Origin: Poseidonocella sp. HB161398
GTDB taxonomy: Bacteria; Pseudomonadota; Alphaproteobacteria; Rhodobacterales; Rhodobacteraceae
Reading direction: 5' to 3'
Assembly: GCF_005870025.1 (NCBI RefSeq)
Contig: NZ_VATA01000039.1
Span: 1-64,000 of the forward strand
DNA: 64,000 nucleotides
The translations under genes were made by a program, and so were the position numbers. Under the pieces are notes generated by a model. It ran no database searches. It saw nothing but the letters and a program-made list of their open reading frames with translations, and was not told where the DNA came from. Position 1 is the stretch's first letter, and every line of letters begins with the position of its first letter. Shown here piece after piece: positions 45,318 through 53,426 of this stretch.

Positions 45318-45350
45318 CAAGGGCGGGCGATTTGGGGGGACCCGCCCTTG
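45318..45350. other. 10-bp inverted repeat upstream of the histidine kinase
   Basis: CAAGGGCGGG / CCCGCCCTTG with a 13-base loop. It would lie in the 5' leader of the kinase transcript if transcription starts further upstream; a terminator role on the plus strand lacks an upstream gene. Confidence 0.4.
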
Positions 45351-45766
45351 CTATCTTTCGTCCGCACCTGCGGGACCGAATTGCGTACCGTCATGGACAT
45401 CCAACGGTTGGGGGGGGGTGGATGCCCTTCCGGCGTCGCGCGGCCCGGAGGTGCAGGCACGGACGAAACCGTCGAATTCCTGTTGCGGCGCCCGGCCGGA
45501 GCCGGAGACCGCCTGCATGGCGCAGCGGTGGCCCTGCCGGACGGCCGCAAGCGGACGCGCCCGGCAGGCTGGCGCACCGCCCGGAGGCGGCCCTGATGCC
45601 GGCCTGCTCCTCCCAGCGGACCGCCACCCGGCCTTCAGCCCCGGCCCGCAGGCGCGCTTCCGTCCCGAAGCTGCCTGCGTTTCACATCCGCGCGGATCCC
45701 GCCGTGTCGGGCGCCGCTGCCCTGGATGTGGCTGCCTGTCCGGCTGACTGCCGTCTCGCCATTCCA

Positions 45767-45787
45767 AAATGGGCACATTGCCCATAT
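45767..45787. promoter_or_regulatory. Palindromic operator candidate 1
   Basis: AAATGGGC-ACATT-GCCCATAT, an 8-5-8 inverted repeat with 7 of 8 positions symmetric; core GGGC-N5-GCCC. Confidence 0.5.
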
Positions 45788-45823
45788 TCCTCATGACTCA
45801 CTTGCCTGTTCCCTGTCAACCGA

Positions 45824-45844
45824 AAATGGGCTAAATGCACATTT
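45824..45844. promoter_or_regulatory. Palindromic operator candidate 2
   Basis: AAATGGGC-TAAAT-GCACATTT, same 8-5-8 layout and same left half as candidate 1, centre 57 bp downstream of it and just before the ribosome site of the DUF6502 gene. A repressor bound here would block transcription or loading. Confidence 0.5.
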
Positions 45845-45863
45845 GAAGGAGAAAGGCCGCCAT

Positions 45864-46694
45864 TTGACGGAGCAGAGCTTCAGGGCCGCGATCGAGCGCA
45901 TCCTCCGCCCGCTGGTCCGGGCGATGATCGGCCGCGGCATGTCCTATCCGCAGCTGGCCGACCTCCTGAAACCGATCTTCATCGAGCAGGCGCTGCGCCA
46001 TTTCGGCCTCGAGGGGCGGCGCATGACCGACAGCCGGGTCAGCGTTCTGACCGGGCTGCAGCGGCGCGACATCCGCAATCTGCGCGAGCAGAGCGAGGCG
46101 CCGGCCGGGTCGGAGCGCGGCCATGGCCCGATCCCGCGCCTGGTGGCGCTCTGGCAGGGCGATGCCCGCTTCCGCGACCCGCATGGGGCGCCGCGGGCGC
46201 TGCCGCGCGCCTCTGCCGAGGGCGCGAGCTTCGAGAGCCTGGTGGCCGAGATCGGCCGCGACGTGCATGCCCGCACGCTCCTTGACGAGATGGTCCGGCT
46301 GGGCCTCGCCGTGCTCGAGGGCGACAGCATCCGCCTGGTCGAGGACAGCCTGGTGCCGAGCCGGGACGAGGCGATGCTGCTGGGCTACTATGCGGCCAAT
46401 CTCGGCGACCATGCAGAGGCCTCCGCGGCGAATCTGCTGGCCGCGCCGGGACCGGGGCCGTTCTTCGAGCGGGCGGTCCACTACAACAAGCTGTCCCAGG
46501 CGTCTCTCGACGCGCTGGAGGCGATGGCACGGGAGCGGCAGCTCGAGCTGCTGAAGGAGCTCAATGCCGAGGCGCTGCGGCTGCAGCGCAGCGATATCGA
46601 GGCGGGCCGCGCGGCGGGGCGGATCCGGATCGGCGCCTTCGTCTACCGCGACGGGGTGCGGGACAAGGGCGCGCAAGAGGAGAGCGGGACATGA
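45864..46694 (+). CDS. DUF6502-like protein
   Basis: 276 residues from a TTG start chosen because AGAAAGG lies 7 bases before it and the conserved part begins right after: EQSFRAAIERILRPLVRAMIGRGMSYPQLADLLKPIFIEQAL. That region plus SRVSVLTGLQRRDIRNLRE (about 62-80) reads as a winged-helix-like DNA-binding half, as in DUF6502 proteins (family recalled, not searched). The C-terminal half is helical. The stop overlaps the next start by 4 bp. The two upstream palindromes could be its own operators. Confidence 0.65.
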   Translation: MTEQSFRAAIERILRPLVRAMIGRGMSYPQLADLLKPIFIEQALRHFGLEGRRMTDSRVSVLTGLQRRDIRNLREQSEAPAGSERGHGPIPRLVALWQGDARFRDPHGAPRALPRASAEGASFESLVAEIGRDVHARTLLDEMVRLGLAVLEGDSIRLVEDSLVPSRDEAMLLGYYAANLGDHAEASAANLLAAPGPGPFFERAVHYNKLSQASLDALEAMARERQLELLKELNAEALRLQRSDIEAGRAAGRIRIGAFVYRDGVRDKGAQEESGT

Positions 46695-47935
46695 CGGCCA
46701 GGGGCTGGCTGCCATCACTGCGGGCCGGGCTGGCCGCGCTGCTCGGCCTCGCCGCGGCGCTGGCGGGGTGCAGCCCGGCCGGGCTGTCCGAAGGGCCGGC
46801 CTTCCTCGAGGAGCGGGTCAGCGCCGATTACTGCCGCCGCAGCCTCTCCGATCCCGGCGATCCGGAGGAGGAGACCGATGGCGGGCTCGGCGGTACCGGC
46901 ATCCTGGGCGTGATCTCGGTCGCGGGGCAGGTGCGGCTCGGACGGCAGGACTTCCTGTACCACCCGGGCACGCAGGTCGACTCGGCGCTCGGCGATTTCC
47001 CGGTGGCGGAGCTGCGCCGCGGCGACACGGTGGTGGTGACGGCGATGAAGACCGCCTCGGCCTCCTGCGCCACGGGGCTCGCGCATTACCTGCCGGTGAT
47101 CGGCGAGGTGGCGGAGGCCGGAAGCGGCGATGGCGGCTTCCGCGTGCTGGGCGCGCAGGTGGAGCTGGCCCCGGGCAGCGAGGTGGAGGATGCCTCCGGA
47201 CGCCCGGCAGAGGCCGCGGATCTGGCCGACGGAACCAAGGTCGCGGTCTCGGGCCTCTGGCGCGACGGCCATGTCCGCGCCACCCATGTGCGCATCATCG
47301 GCCCCGGCAGCCGCGTCCGCGACGCGATCACCGGGCCGCTGCGCTTCGACGAGAACGGCGACTCCTTCATCGGCGACGTCAAGGTGACGGTGCCCGGCCG
47401 GCGCGGCGCCGCGGGCAGCCATGTGACGCTCGACGGATCGCGGGTCGCGCGGACGGGCATCGAGGCGGCGCTGGGGATCTACAAGCCGCCGGCGCCGGGC
47501 GATCCCGGCCCGGCCGGGCCGGCGGGCGCGCTGGCGGACGGCGGGCTCGACGCCGCCGCGCTGCCGCCGGGGCTTGCCGATGCGCTGCCGCCGGATGCGG
47601 CGGATCGCTGGGCGGACCGGGCGGGACGGCGCCCGGGCGGCCTGCCGCCGGGGCTGCCGCCCTCTGGGGGCCGGGGCCGGGACGGGCGCGATCGGGATGT
47701 CGCCCGGGACGGGCGCGATCGGGATGCCGCCCGGGACGGGCGCGATCGGGATGCCGCCCGGGACGGGCGCGACCGGGATGTCGCCAGGGACGGGCGCGAC
47801 AGGGACCTCGCCCGGGACGGGCGCGACAGGGACCTCGACCGGGACCGCGGCCGCGGCGAGCGCAGCCGGCCGTCCCGCGCGGGCAATGCATCGGGCAATT
47901 CCGAGAGAAGCGTGTCGGGGCTGGCGCGCGACTGA
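46691..47935 (+). CDS. DUF5666-type lipoprotein with charged nonapeptide repeats
   Basis: 414 residues. Lipoprotein signal with lipobox AALAGC (Cys about 27). Middle part (about 65-265) contains small beta-barrel-like segments consistent with DUF5666: GILGVISVAGQVRLGRQDFLY, ELRRGDTVVVTAMK, LADGTKVAVSGLWRDGHVRATHVRIIG. The C-terminal third is Pro/Gly-rich and then six copies of a nine-residue unit RDGRDRD(V/A/L)(A/D), ending RGRGERSRPSRAG. A surface or periplasmic protein with a highly charged tail. Translationally coupled to DUF6502, a pairing I recall from other proteobacteria. Function unknown. Confidence 0.65.
   Translation: MTARGWLPSLRAGLAALLGLAAALAGCSPAGLSEGPAFLEERVSADYCRRSLSDPGDPEEETDGGLGGTGILGVISVAGQVRLGRQDFLYHPGTQVDSALGDFPVAELRRGDTVVVTAMKTASASCATGLAHYLPVIGEVAEAGSGDGGFRVLGAQVELAPGSEVEDASGRPAEAADLADGTKVAVSGLWRDGHVRATHVRIIGPGSRVRDAITGPLRFDENGDSFIGDVKVTVPGRRGAAGSHVTLDGSRVARTGIEAALGIYKPPAPGDPGPAGPAGALADGGLDAAALPPGLADALPPDAADRWADRAGRRPGGLPPGLPPSGGRGRDGRDRDVARDGRDRDAARDGRDRDAARDGRDRDVARDGRDRDLARDGRDRDLDRDRGRGERSRPSRAGNASGNSERSVSGLARD
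47678..47839 (+). repeat. 27-bp coding tandem repeat, six units
   Basis: Each unit reads like CGGGACGGGCGCGATCGGGA plus seven bases and encodes RDGRDRDVA, RDGRDRDAA or RDGRDRDLA. Units are nearly identical at DNA level, so copy number probably varies between strains. Confidence 0.85.
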
Positions 47936-47992
47936 CGGCTCGCCGGAAGGCGGCAAGCTCCCGCAGATGCTAGATTTTTCCCCTAGGGAAGG

Positions 47993-48012
47993 CGGGCGGT
48001 CCTGTCCGCCCG
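47993..48012 (+). terminator. Hairpin after the DUF5666 gene
   Basis: CGGGCGG-TCCTGT-CCGCCCG, 7-bp stem, 58 bp after the stop, no T-tract. Confidence 0.35.
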
Positions 48013-48099
48013 GCCACACGTTCCGTGACCAATTTGCAGGCAAACAATGCCCATATGGTCAAAATTACCGGGCAGAGCGGGAAGCTGCGGTCATAAACC

Positions 48100-48116
48100 G
48101 GTCAAAACCGTTGACC
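48100..48116. promoter_or_regulatory. Candidate operator upstream of the deoR-type gene
   Basis: GGTCAA-AACCG-TTGACC, perfect 6-5-6 inverted repeat. A further GGTCAAAA lies at 48058-48065, 42 bp (four helical turns) upstream. Spacing and position suit autoregulation of the operon. Confidence 0.5.
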
Positions 48117-48128
48117 CCTCCGGTGCAA

Positions 48129-48147
48129 ATGCCCGAAGCGTGGGCAT
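48129..48147. promoter_or_regulatory. Second inverted repeat upstream of the deoR-type gene
   Basis: ATGCCC-GAAGCGT-GGGCAT, perfect 6-7-6. It could be an operator or a leader hairpin. A GCCCATAT half-site resembling those at 45.8 kb lies at 48049-48056. Confidence 0.4.
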
Positions 48148-48207
48148 GACCGGCGCATGACGCTCCTGCGGGAGCGCGGCCGGAGCTGTTTCGGGACGGA
48201 GACCGGC

Positions 48208-48972
48208 ATGAAGCCAAGGGATCGCAGGAGCGAGATCGCGAAGCTCGTGGAGCAGAGCGGAGAAGTCGGCGTCGACGATCTCGTGCGGCTCTTCGACGTC
48301 TCCGCCGAGACGATCCGGCGCGATCTCAGCCAGATGGCCGAAGAAGGCGCGATCCAGAAGATCCATGGCGGCGCGCGGGCGCTGGGGCGGATCTTCGTCG
48401 AGGGCAGCTTCCAGGCGCGGATGCAGGAAGAGCCGCTGGCCAAATCGGTGATCGCCGAGAAGCTCTGCGAGGTGATCCGCGAAGGCGACACGGTGATGAT
48501 CGACACCGGATCGACCACCGTGGTGGCGGCGGCGCAGCTGGCGCGGCTGCGCGGGCTGAAGGTCATCACCAATTCGCTTTCGGTGGCCGAGACCTTCGGC
48601 CGCCAGGGGGCGCAGTCGGGGACGGAGGTCTTCCTGCTCGGCGGCAGCTACGCGCCGGGCAACAACGAGACGATCGGCCCGGATGCCATCGCCCAGCTCG
48701 ACCTCTACCGTGCGGATCACGCGATCCTGACGGTCACGGCGATCTCGGCGGAGGAGGGGGCGACAGATTCGAATGTCCATGAAGCGCAGCTGGCCCGCGC
48801 GATGATCGCCCGGGCGCAGAATGTCATCGTGCTGGCGAATGCCGCCAAATGCGGCCGCCGCGCGGCCTTCCGCGTCTGCGGCTTCGACCGGATGGGCATG
48901 CTGATCAGCGACCGGCGCCCGGAAGGCGCGCTTTCCCAGGCGCTGGAGCGCGCCGGGGTGACGGTCCGGTGA
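48208..48972 (+). CDS. DeoR/GlpR-family transcriptional regulator
   Basis: 254 residues from the ATG at 48208 (GGAGA six bases upstream); an ATG 17 codons earlier is possible. N-terminal winged helix RRSEIAKLVEQSGEVGVDDLVRLFDVSAETIRRDLSQMAEEGAIQKIHGGA is the DeoR signature. The C-terminal ligand domain contains DTGSTTVVAAAQL, VITNSLSVAE and VLANAAKCGRRA, related to ribose-5-phosphate isomerase-like sensors. First gene of a run with TRAP and eutBC (24 bp to dctQ-type gene), so it probably controls that operon; DeoR members usually respond to a phosphorylated metabolite. Confidence 0.85.
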   Translation: MKPRDRRSEIAKLVEQSGEVGVDDLVRLFDVSAETIRRDLSQMAEEGAIQKIHGGARALGRIFVEGSFQARMQEEPLAKSVIAEKLCEVIREGDTVMIDTGSTTVVAAAQLARLRGLKVITNSLSVAETFGRQGAQSGTEVFLLGGSYAPGNNETIGPDAIAQLDLYRADHAILTVTAISAEEGATDSNVHEAQLARAMIARAQNVIVLANAAKCGRRAAFRVCGFDRMGMLISDRRPEGALSQALERAGVTVR

Positions 48973-48996
48973 AACCAAGGGGTAGCAAGTAGAGCG

Positions 48997-49509
48997 ATGC
49001 CGAACGCCGTGAAAACCTATGTGCGGGTCGTGGACCGCCTGTCCGACTGGGTCGGGATAGTGGCCATGTACCTGATCTTCCTGATGATCGCCGTCCTGCT
49101 GCTGGACGCGATCACCCGCAATGTCATCGACATCCCGCTGCACTGGTGCATCGAGTTCACCCAGTTCACGCTGGCTGCCTACTATTTCATGGGCGGGGCG
49201 ATGACGCTGAAGAACGAGTCCCATGTGCGCATGGACCTGTTCTACGAACGGCTCAGCCCGCGCGGCAAGGCCTGGCTCGACGCGGTGACGATCCTCTGCC
49301 TGCTGTTCTATCTCTGCGTGCTGCTCTGGGGCTCGGTCTCCTCGCTGGAATACGCGATTGAGACCAATGAGCGGCGCTTCTCGATGTGGAACCCCTCGAT
49401 GATCCCGATCAAGGCGCTGATGACCGCCTGCATCGTGCTGATGATCCTGCAGACCCTGTCGATCCTCGCCAAGACCGTCGGCTTCCTCAAAGGGGAGGAA
49501 CTGGCATGA
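48997..49509 (+). CDS. TRAP transporter small permease (DctQ-type)
   Basis: 170 residues with four membrane helices (WVGIVAMYLIFLMIAVLLLDAI, FTLAAYYFMGGAMTL, TILCLLFYLCVLLWGSV, MIPIKALMTACIVLMILQTLSIL). Typical motif: small-subunit RMDLFYERLSPRGKAWLD between helices 2 and 3. Stop overlaps the large-permease ATG by 4 bp. Confidence 0.9.
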   Translation: MPNAVKTYVRVVDRLSDWVGIVAMYLIFLMIAVLLLDAITRNVIDIPLHWCIEFTQFTLAAYYFMGGAMTLKNESHVRMDLFYERLSPRGKAWLDAVTILCLLFYLCVLLWGSVSSLEYAIETNERRFSMWNPSMIPIKALMTACIVLMILQTLSILAKTVGFLKGEELA

Positions 49510-50834
49510 GCTACGAGATGATCGCGCTTCTGATGTTCGCCTCGATGATGGTGCTGCTCCTGACCGGGCAGCGGGTCTTCGCGGCCATCGGCTTCGTCGC
49601 CTCGGGCATGGTGCTGATGCTCTACGGCACGGGCGGCGTGGAGATCCCGTTCTCGGCGGCGTTCAAGCTGTTCAACTGGTTCCCGATGCTGACGCTGCCC
49701 TTGTTCATCTACATGGGCTACATCCTCAGCGAGGCCGGGATCGCCGAGGATCTGTACCGGATGCTGCATGTCTGGTTCGGACGGGTCCGCGGCGGGCTGG
49801 CCATCGGCACGATCTTCCTGATGGTGATCATCTCGGCGATGAACGGCCTGTCGGTCGCGGGCATGGCGATCGGCGCGACCATCGCGCTGCCCGAGATGCT
49901 GCGGCGGGGCTATGACAAGGCGCTGATCACCGGGGTGGTGCAGGGCGGCTCGTCCCTCGGCATCCTCGTGCCGCCCTCGGTCGTGATGGTGCTCTACGGC
50001 ATGATCGCGCGCCAGCCGGTCAGCCAGCTCTGGCTCGCGGGCGTGGTGCCGGGGCTTCTCATGGCCGTGATGTTCGTCATCTACGTCGTGATCCGCGCCA
50101 AGCTGAACCCGGCGCTGGCCCCGACCGTGCCCGAAGAGGACCTGAACATGCCGCGCAGCGAGAAGCTGAAGCTGCTGCGCGCGGGCATCATCCCCTTCCT
50201 GATCTTCTTCCTGATGACCGGGCTCTTCGTGATGGGGATCACCTCGCTGGTGGAAAGCTCTGCCGTCGGCGCGACCTCCGCCACGGTGGCGGCCGCGGTG
50301 AAGGGGCGGCTGAGCTTCCGCCTGATCCACGAGACGGCGAGGAAGACGCTGGGCGTGTCCTGCATGTTCCTGTGGCTGATCCTCGCGGCGCTGGCCTTCG
50401 GCTCGGTCTTCGACGGGCTCGGCGCGGTGCGGGCGCTGGAGAACCTCTTCATCAACAACTGGGATCTCAGCCCCTGGCAGGTCATCATCATGATGCAGGT
50501 CAGCTTCATCGTCATGGGGATGTTCCTCGACGACACGGCGATGCTGGTGATCGTGGCGCCCTTGTACGTGCCGCTGGTGAAGATGCTGGATCTGGGCTTC
50601 GACAACCAGCTGATCTGGTTCGGGGTGCTCTACACGATGACCTGCCAGATCGCCTATATCACGCCGCCCTTCGGCTATAACCTGTTCCTGATGCGCGCCA
50701 TGGCGCCCAAGGAGATTACCCTGACGGATATCTACCGCTCGATCTGGCCCTTCGTGATCATGATGGCCGCGACGATCGCGCTGGTGATGTTCTTCCCGCA
50801 GATTGCGCTGTGGCTGCCCGCGGCCGTGCGCTGA
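49506..50834 (+). CDS. TRAP transporter large permease (DctM-type)
   Basis: 442 residues, about eleven to twelve membrane segments, with DctM features GGSSLGILVPPSVVMVLYGMI (about 145-165) and DDTAMLVIVAPLYVPLV (about 344-360). It couples substrate import to the Na+ gradient in characterised members. Contains an internal segment of about 50 polar residues before helix 7 (NPALAPTVPEEDLNMPRSEKLK trimmed), a usual linker. Confidence 0.92.
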   Translation: MSYEMIALLMFASMMVLLLTGQRVFAAIGFVASGMVLMLYGTGGVEIPFSAAFKLFNWFPMLTLPLFIYMGYILSEAGIAEDLYRMLHVWFGRVRGGLAIGTIFLMVIISAMNGLSVAGMAIGATIALPEMLRRGYDKALITGVVQGGSSLGILVPPSVVMVLYGMIARQPVSQLWLAGVVPGLLMAVMFVIYVVIRAKLNPALAPTVPEEDLNMPRSEKLKLLRAGIIPFLIFFLMTGLFVMGITSLVESSAVGATSATVAAAVKGRLSFRLIHETARKTLGVSCMFLWLILAALAFGSVFDGLGAVRALENLFINNWDLSPWQVIIMMQVSFIVMGMFLDDTAMLVIVAPLYVPLVKMLDLGFDNQLIWFGVLYTMTCQIAYITPPFGYNLFLMRAMAPKEITLTDIYRSIWPFVIMMAATIALVMFFPQIALWLPAAVR

Positions 50835-50858
50835 CCTTGTCCAACTGGGAGACTTGCA

Positions 50859-51929
50859 ATGACCGAAAAGAAATTGACCCCCTCCGAGAAGATCCTGGCC
50901 TCGCGCCGGAAATTCCTGAAGACCGGCGCCTTCGGCGCGGCCGGCGCGCTGGCGGCCCCGGCGGTGGTGGCGCAGACCGGCCCGATCAAGTGGCGGCTGC
51001 AGACCTATTCCGGCGCGCCGCTCGGCGCCCATGTGATCAAGCCGCAGATCGAGGCCTTCAACGCCGCGGCCAATGGCGAGATGGAGATCGAGCTCTACTA
51101 CGCCGACCAGCTGGTGCCGACCGGCGAGCTCTTCCGCGCGATGCAGTCGGGCGTGATCGACGCGGTGCAGTCGGACGAGGCCTCGATGGCCTCGCCGGTC
51201 GATATCGGCGTCTTCGGCGGCTACTTCCCCTTCGCCACGCGCTACTCGCTCGATGTGCCGGCGATGTTCATGTATTACGGGCTCGACGAGATCTGGAAGT
51301 CGGCCTATGACGAGGTCGACAACGTCACCTGGCTGTCGACCGGCGCCTGGGACCCGCTGCACATCTTCACCAAGGAGCCGATCCGCTCGCTCGCCGACAT
51401 GAAGGGCAAGCGCGTCTTCGGCGTGCCGACCGCGGGCAAGTTCCTGTCGCAATACGGGCTGATCCCGGTCACCGTGCCATGGGACGACGTGGAGGTCGCG
51501 CTGCAGACCGGCGAGCTTGACGGCGTGGCCTGGTGCGGCTTCACCGAGGCCTACGAGGTCGGCTGGGCGGATATCTGCAACTACGCGCTGACGAATTCCG
51601 TCACCGGCGCCTGGTTCGGCAGCTATTTCGCCAATACCGCCAGCTGGGAGAAGGTGCCGCCGCATCTGCAGCAGCTTTTCAGGTCCACCATCGACCAGAG
51701 CCACTACTACCGCGATGTCTGGTACTGGGGCGGCGAGGCCAAGCTGCGCGTCGAGGGCGAGAAGATGGAACTGACCTCGATCCCGCCGGAGGAATGGGCG
51801 CAGGTGACCAAGGATGCCGAGGGCTTCTGGGACGACGTGGCCAGCTCGTCCGAGCGCGCGGGCAAGGTCGTGGAGATCTTCAAGACCTATGCGGCGAACA
51901 TGGAGAAGGCGGGCTACCCCTACCGGTAA
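50859..51929 (+). CDS. TRAP solute-binding protein, probably for ethanolamine
   Basis: 356 residues. Twin-arginine-like signal SRRKFLKTGAFGAAGALAAP with cleavage near VVA-QT. DctP-fold signatures: AAANGEMEIELYYADQLVPTGELFRAM and IRSLADMKGKRVFGVPTAGKF (about 168-188). In most DctP proteins the equivalent strand reads KGLKIRVP, whose Arg clamps the substrate carboxylate; here the aligned position appears to be Phe (KRVFG). Loss of that Arg fits a cationic, carboxylate-free substrate. Many aromatic residues (YYGLDEIW, WDPLHIF, YYRDVWYWGG) may form an amine pocket. Substrate is inferred from eutBC downstream. Confidence 0.85.
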   Translation: MTEKKLTPSEKILASRRKFLKTGAFGAAGALAAPAVVAQTGPIKWRLQTYSGAPLGAHVIKPQIEAFNAAANGEMEIELYYADQLVPTGELFRAMQSGVIDAVQSDEASMASPVDIGVFGGYFPFATRYSLDVPAMFMYYGLDEIWKSAYDEVDNVTWLSTGAWDPLHIFTKEPIRSLADMKGKRVFGVPTAGKFLSQYGLIPVTVPWDDVEVALQTGELDGVAWCGFTEAYEVGWADICNYALTNSVTGAWFGSYFANTASWEKVPPHLQQLFRSTIDQSHYYRDVWYWGGEAKLRVEGEKMELTSIPPEEWAQVTKDAEGFWDDVASSSERAGKVVEIFKTYAANMEKAGYPYR

Positions 51930-51954
51930 GTCCATCGCGCGCGGCAAGGGGGAG

Positions 51955-51975
51955 GCGCCGGGTCGAGCCCGGCGC
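51955..51975 (+). other. Intercistronic hairpin between binding protein and eutB
   Basis: GCGCCGGG-TCGAG-CCCGGCGC, 8-bp perfect stem in the 114-bp spacer. As with proX-proW, it may raise binding-protein mRNA over downstream genes. Confidence 0.55.
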
Positions 51976-52043
51976 GGCCCTCCGCCAGGCACGGGCGGCA
52001 GGCGGTTCCTCCGGCTGCCGCGGCAACGGGGAAAGGCCTGCAG

Positions 52044-53426
52044 ATGACCCTCTACCGCACCACGATCGGCGGCGAGCGCTATTCATTCGGCGACCTGCGC
52101 GCCACCATGGCCGCCGCGACGCCGCTGCGCTCGGGCGACGAGCTGGCCGGGATCGCCGCCGCCTCCGAAGCGGAGCGGGTCGCGGCCCAGGCGGTCCTGG
52201 CCGACCTGCCGCTGGCGACTTTCCTCAGCGAGCAGGTGGTGCCCTACGAGACCGACGAGGTCACGCGGCTGATCGTCGACGGCCATGACCCGGCCGCCTT
52301 CGCGCCGGTCGCCCATATGACCGTGGGCCAGTTCCGCGACTGGCTGCTGTCGGATGCGGCCAGCTCCGCGGTGCTGGCGCGGCTCTCGCCGGGGCTGACG
52401 CCCGAGATGGTCGCCGCCGCCTCGAAGCTGATGCGCAACCGCGACCTGATCTCGGTGGCCCGCAAGATCCGCGTCGAGGTGGGCTTCCGCAACTCGCTGG
52501 GCCTGCCGGGGCGGATCGGCTCGCGGCTGCAGCCGAACCATCCCTCCGACGACCTCAAGGGCATCGCGGCCTCGGTGCTCGACGGGCTGACCTTCGGCAT
52601 CGGCGACGCGGTGATCGGCATCAACCCGGCGACCGACAACATCCCGAACGCGATCGCGCTGATGGAGATGCTGGAAGAGCTGCGGCTGCGCTACGGCATT
52701 CCCACCCAGAGCTGCGTGCTGACCCATGTGACGAACTCGATCGAGATCATCAACCGCGGCGCGCCGATCGACCTGATCTTCCAGTCGGTCGCGGGCACCG
52801 AAGCCGCGAACGAGGGGTTCGGCGTGTCGCTCGGCGTGCTCGACGAGGCCTATGACGGCGGGCTCGGCCTGGCGCGCGGCACGGTGGGCGACAATGTCAT
52901 GTATTTCGAGACCGGCCAGGGCTCGGCGCTGTCGGCGGATGCGCATCACGGTGTGGACCAGCAGACGCTGGAGGCGCGGGCCTATGCGGTCTGCCGCCGC
53001 TACAAGCCGCTGCTGGTCAATACCGTGGTCGGCTTCATCGGGCCGGAATACCTCTATGACGGCAAGCAGATCATCCGTGCCGGGCTGGAGGACCATTTCT
53101 GCGGCAAGATGCTGGGCCTGCCGATGGGGGTGGATGTCTGCTACACCAACCATGCCGAGGCCGACCAGAACGACATGGACGTGCTGATGACGCTGCTGGC
53201 CGATGCCGGGGCGACCTTCCTGATCGCGGTGCCGGGGGCGGATGACATCATGCTGAACTACCAGTCGCTGAGCTTCCACGACATCGCCTATCTGCGGAAT
53301 TCCTTCGGGCTCAGGGCGGCGCCGGAATTCGAGGCCTGGCTGGAGGGGATCGGCCTGGTCGATCCGCAGGGCCAGCTGGTCGACAGCCTGGCGGGCCAGC
53401 AGCGGCTGATCGGAGCGGAGGCATGA
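52044..53426 (+). CDS. eutB: Ethanolamine ammonia-lyase large subunit
   Basis: 460 residues, standard length. EutB signatures: FRNSLGLPGRIGSRLQPNHPSDDLKGIAASVLDGLTFGIGDAVIGINPATDN (about 151-202), TGQGSALSADAHHGVDQQTLEARAY (about 288-312), and CYTNHAEADQNDMDVL. It is the adenosylcobalamin-dependent catalytic subunit: ethanolamine to acetaldehyde plus ammonia. Start ATG follows GGGGAAAGGCCTGCAG. The next gene overlaps by 4 bp. Confidence 0.97.
   Translation: MTLYRTTIGGERYSFGDLRATMAAATPLRSGDELAGIAAASEAERVAAQAVLADLPLATFLSEQVVPYETDEVTRLIVDGHDPAAFAPVAHMTVGQFRDWLLSDAASSAVLARLSPGLTPEMVAAASKLMRNRDLISVARKIRVEVGFRNSLGLPGRIGSRLQPNHPSDDLKGIAASVLDGLTFGIGDAVIGINPATDNIPNAIALMEMLEELRLRYGIPTQSCVLTHVTNSIEIINRGAPIDLIFQSVAGTEAANEGFGVSLGVLDEAYDGGLGLARGTVGDNVMYFETGQGSALSADAHHGVDQQTLEARAYAVCRRYKPLLVNTVVGFIGPEYLYDGKQIIRAGLEDHFCGKMLGLPMGVDVCYTNHAEADQNDMDVLMTLLADAGATFLIAVPGADDIMLNYQSLSFHDIAYLRNSFGLRAAPEFEAWLEGIGLVDPQGQLVDSLAGQQRLIGAEA

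Larger units (their letters stand above)
45237..45863. other. Intergenic region between histidine kinase and DUF6502 gene
   Basis: Divergent spacer of about 630 bp. The left part has a 10-bp hairpin (45318-45350); the right 100 bp is less GC-rich and carries two related palindromes. I see no gene in the middle. Confidence 0.5.

Noticed and set aside
45318-45320. A TTG at 45320 as start of the histidine kinase
   Set aside because: It lies in an inverted-repeat arm, has no ribosome site, and adds only low-complexity residues.
47574-48149. Collagen-like GTGAIGMPP repeats
   Set aside because: Another-frame reading of the 27-bp repeats in the DUF5666 gene; no start context.
49308-51992. An 894-codon frame opposite the TRAP genes
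   Set aside because: Same reason: mirror of dctQ, dctM and dctP coding sequence.
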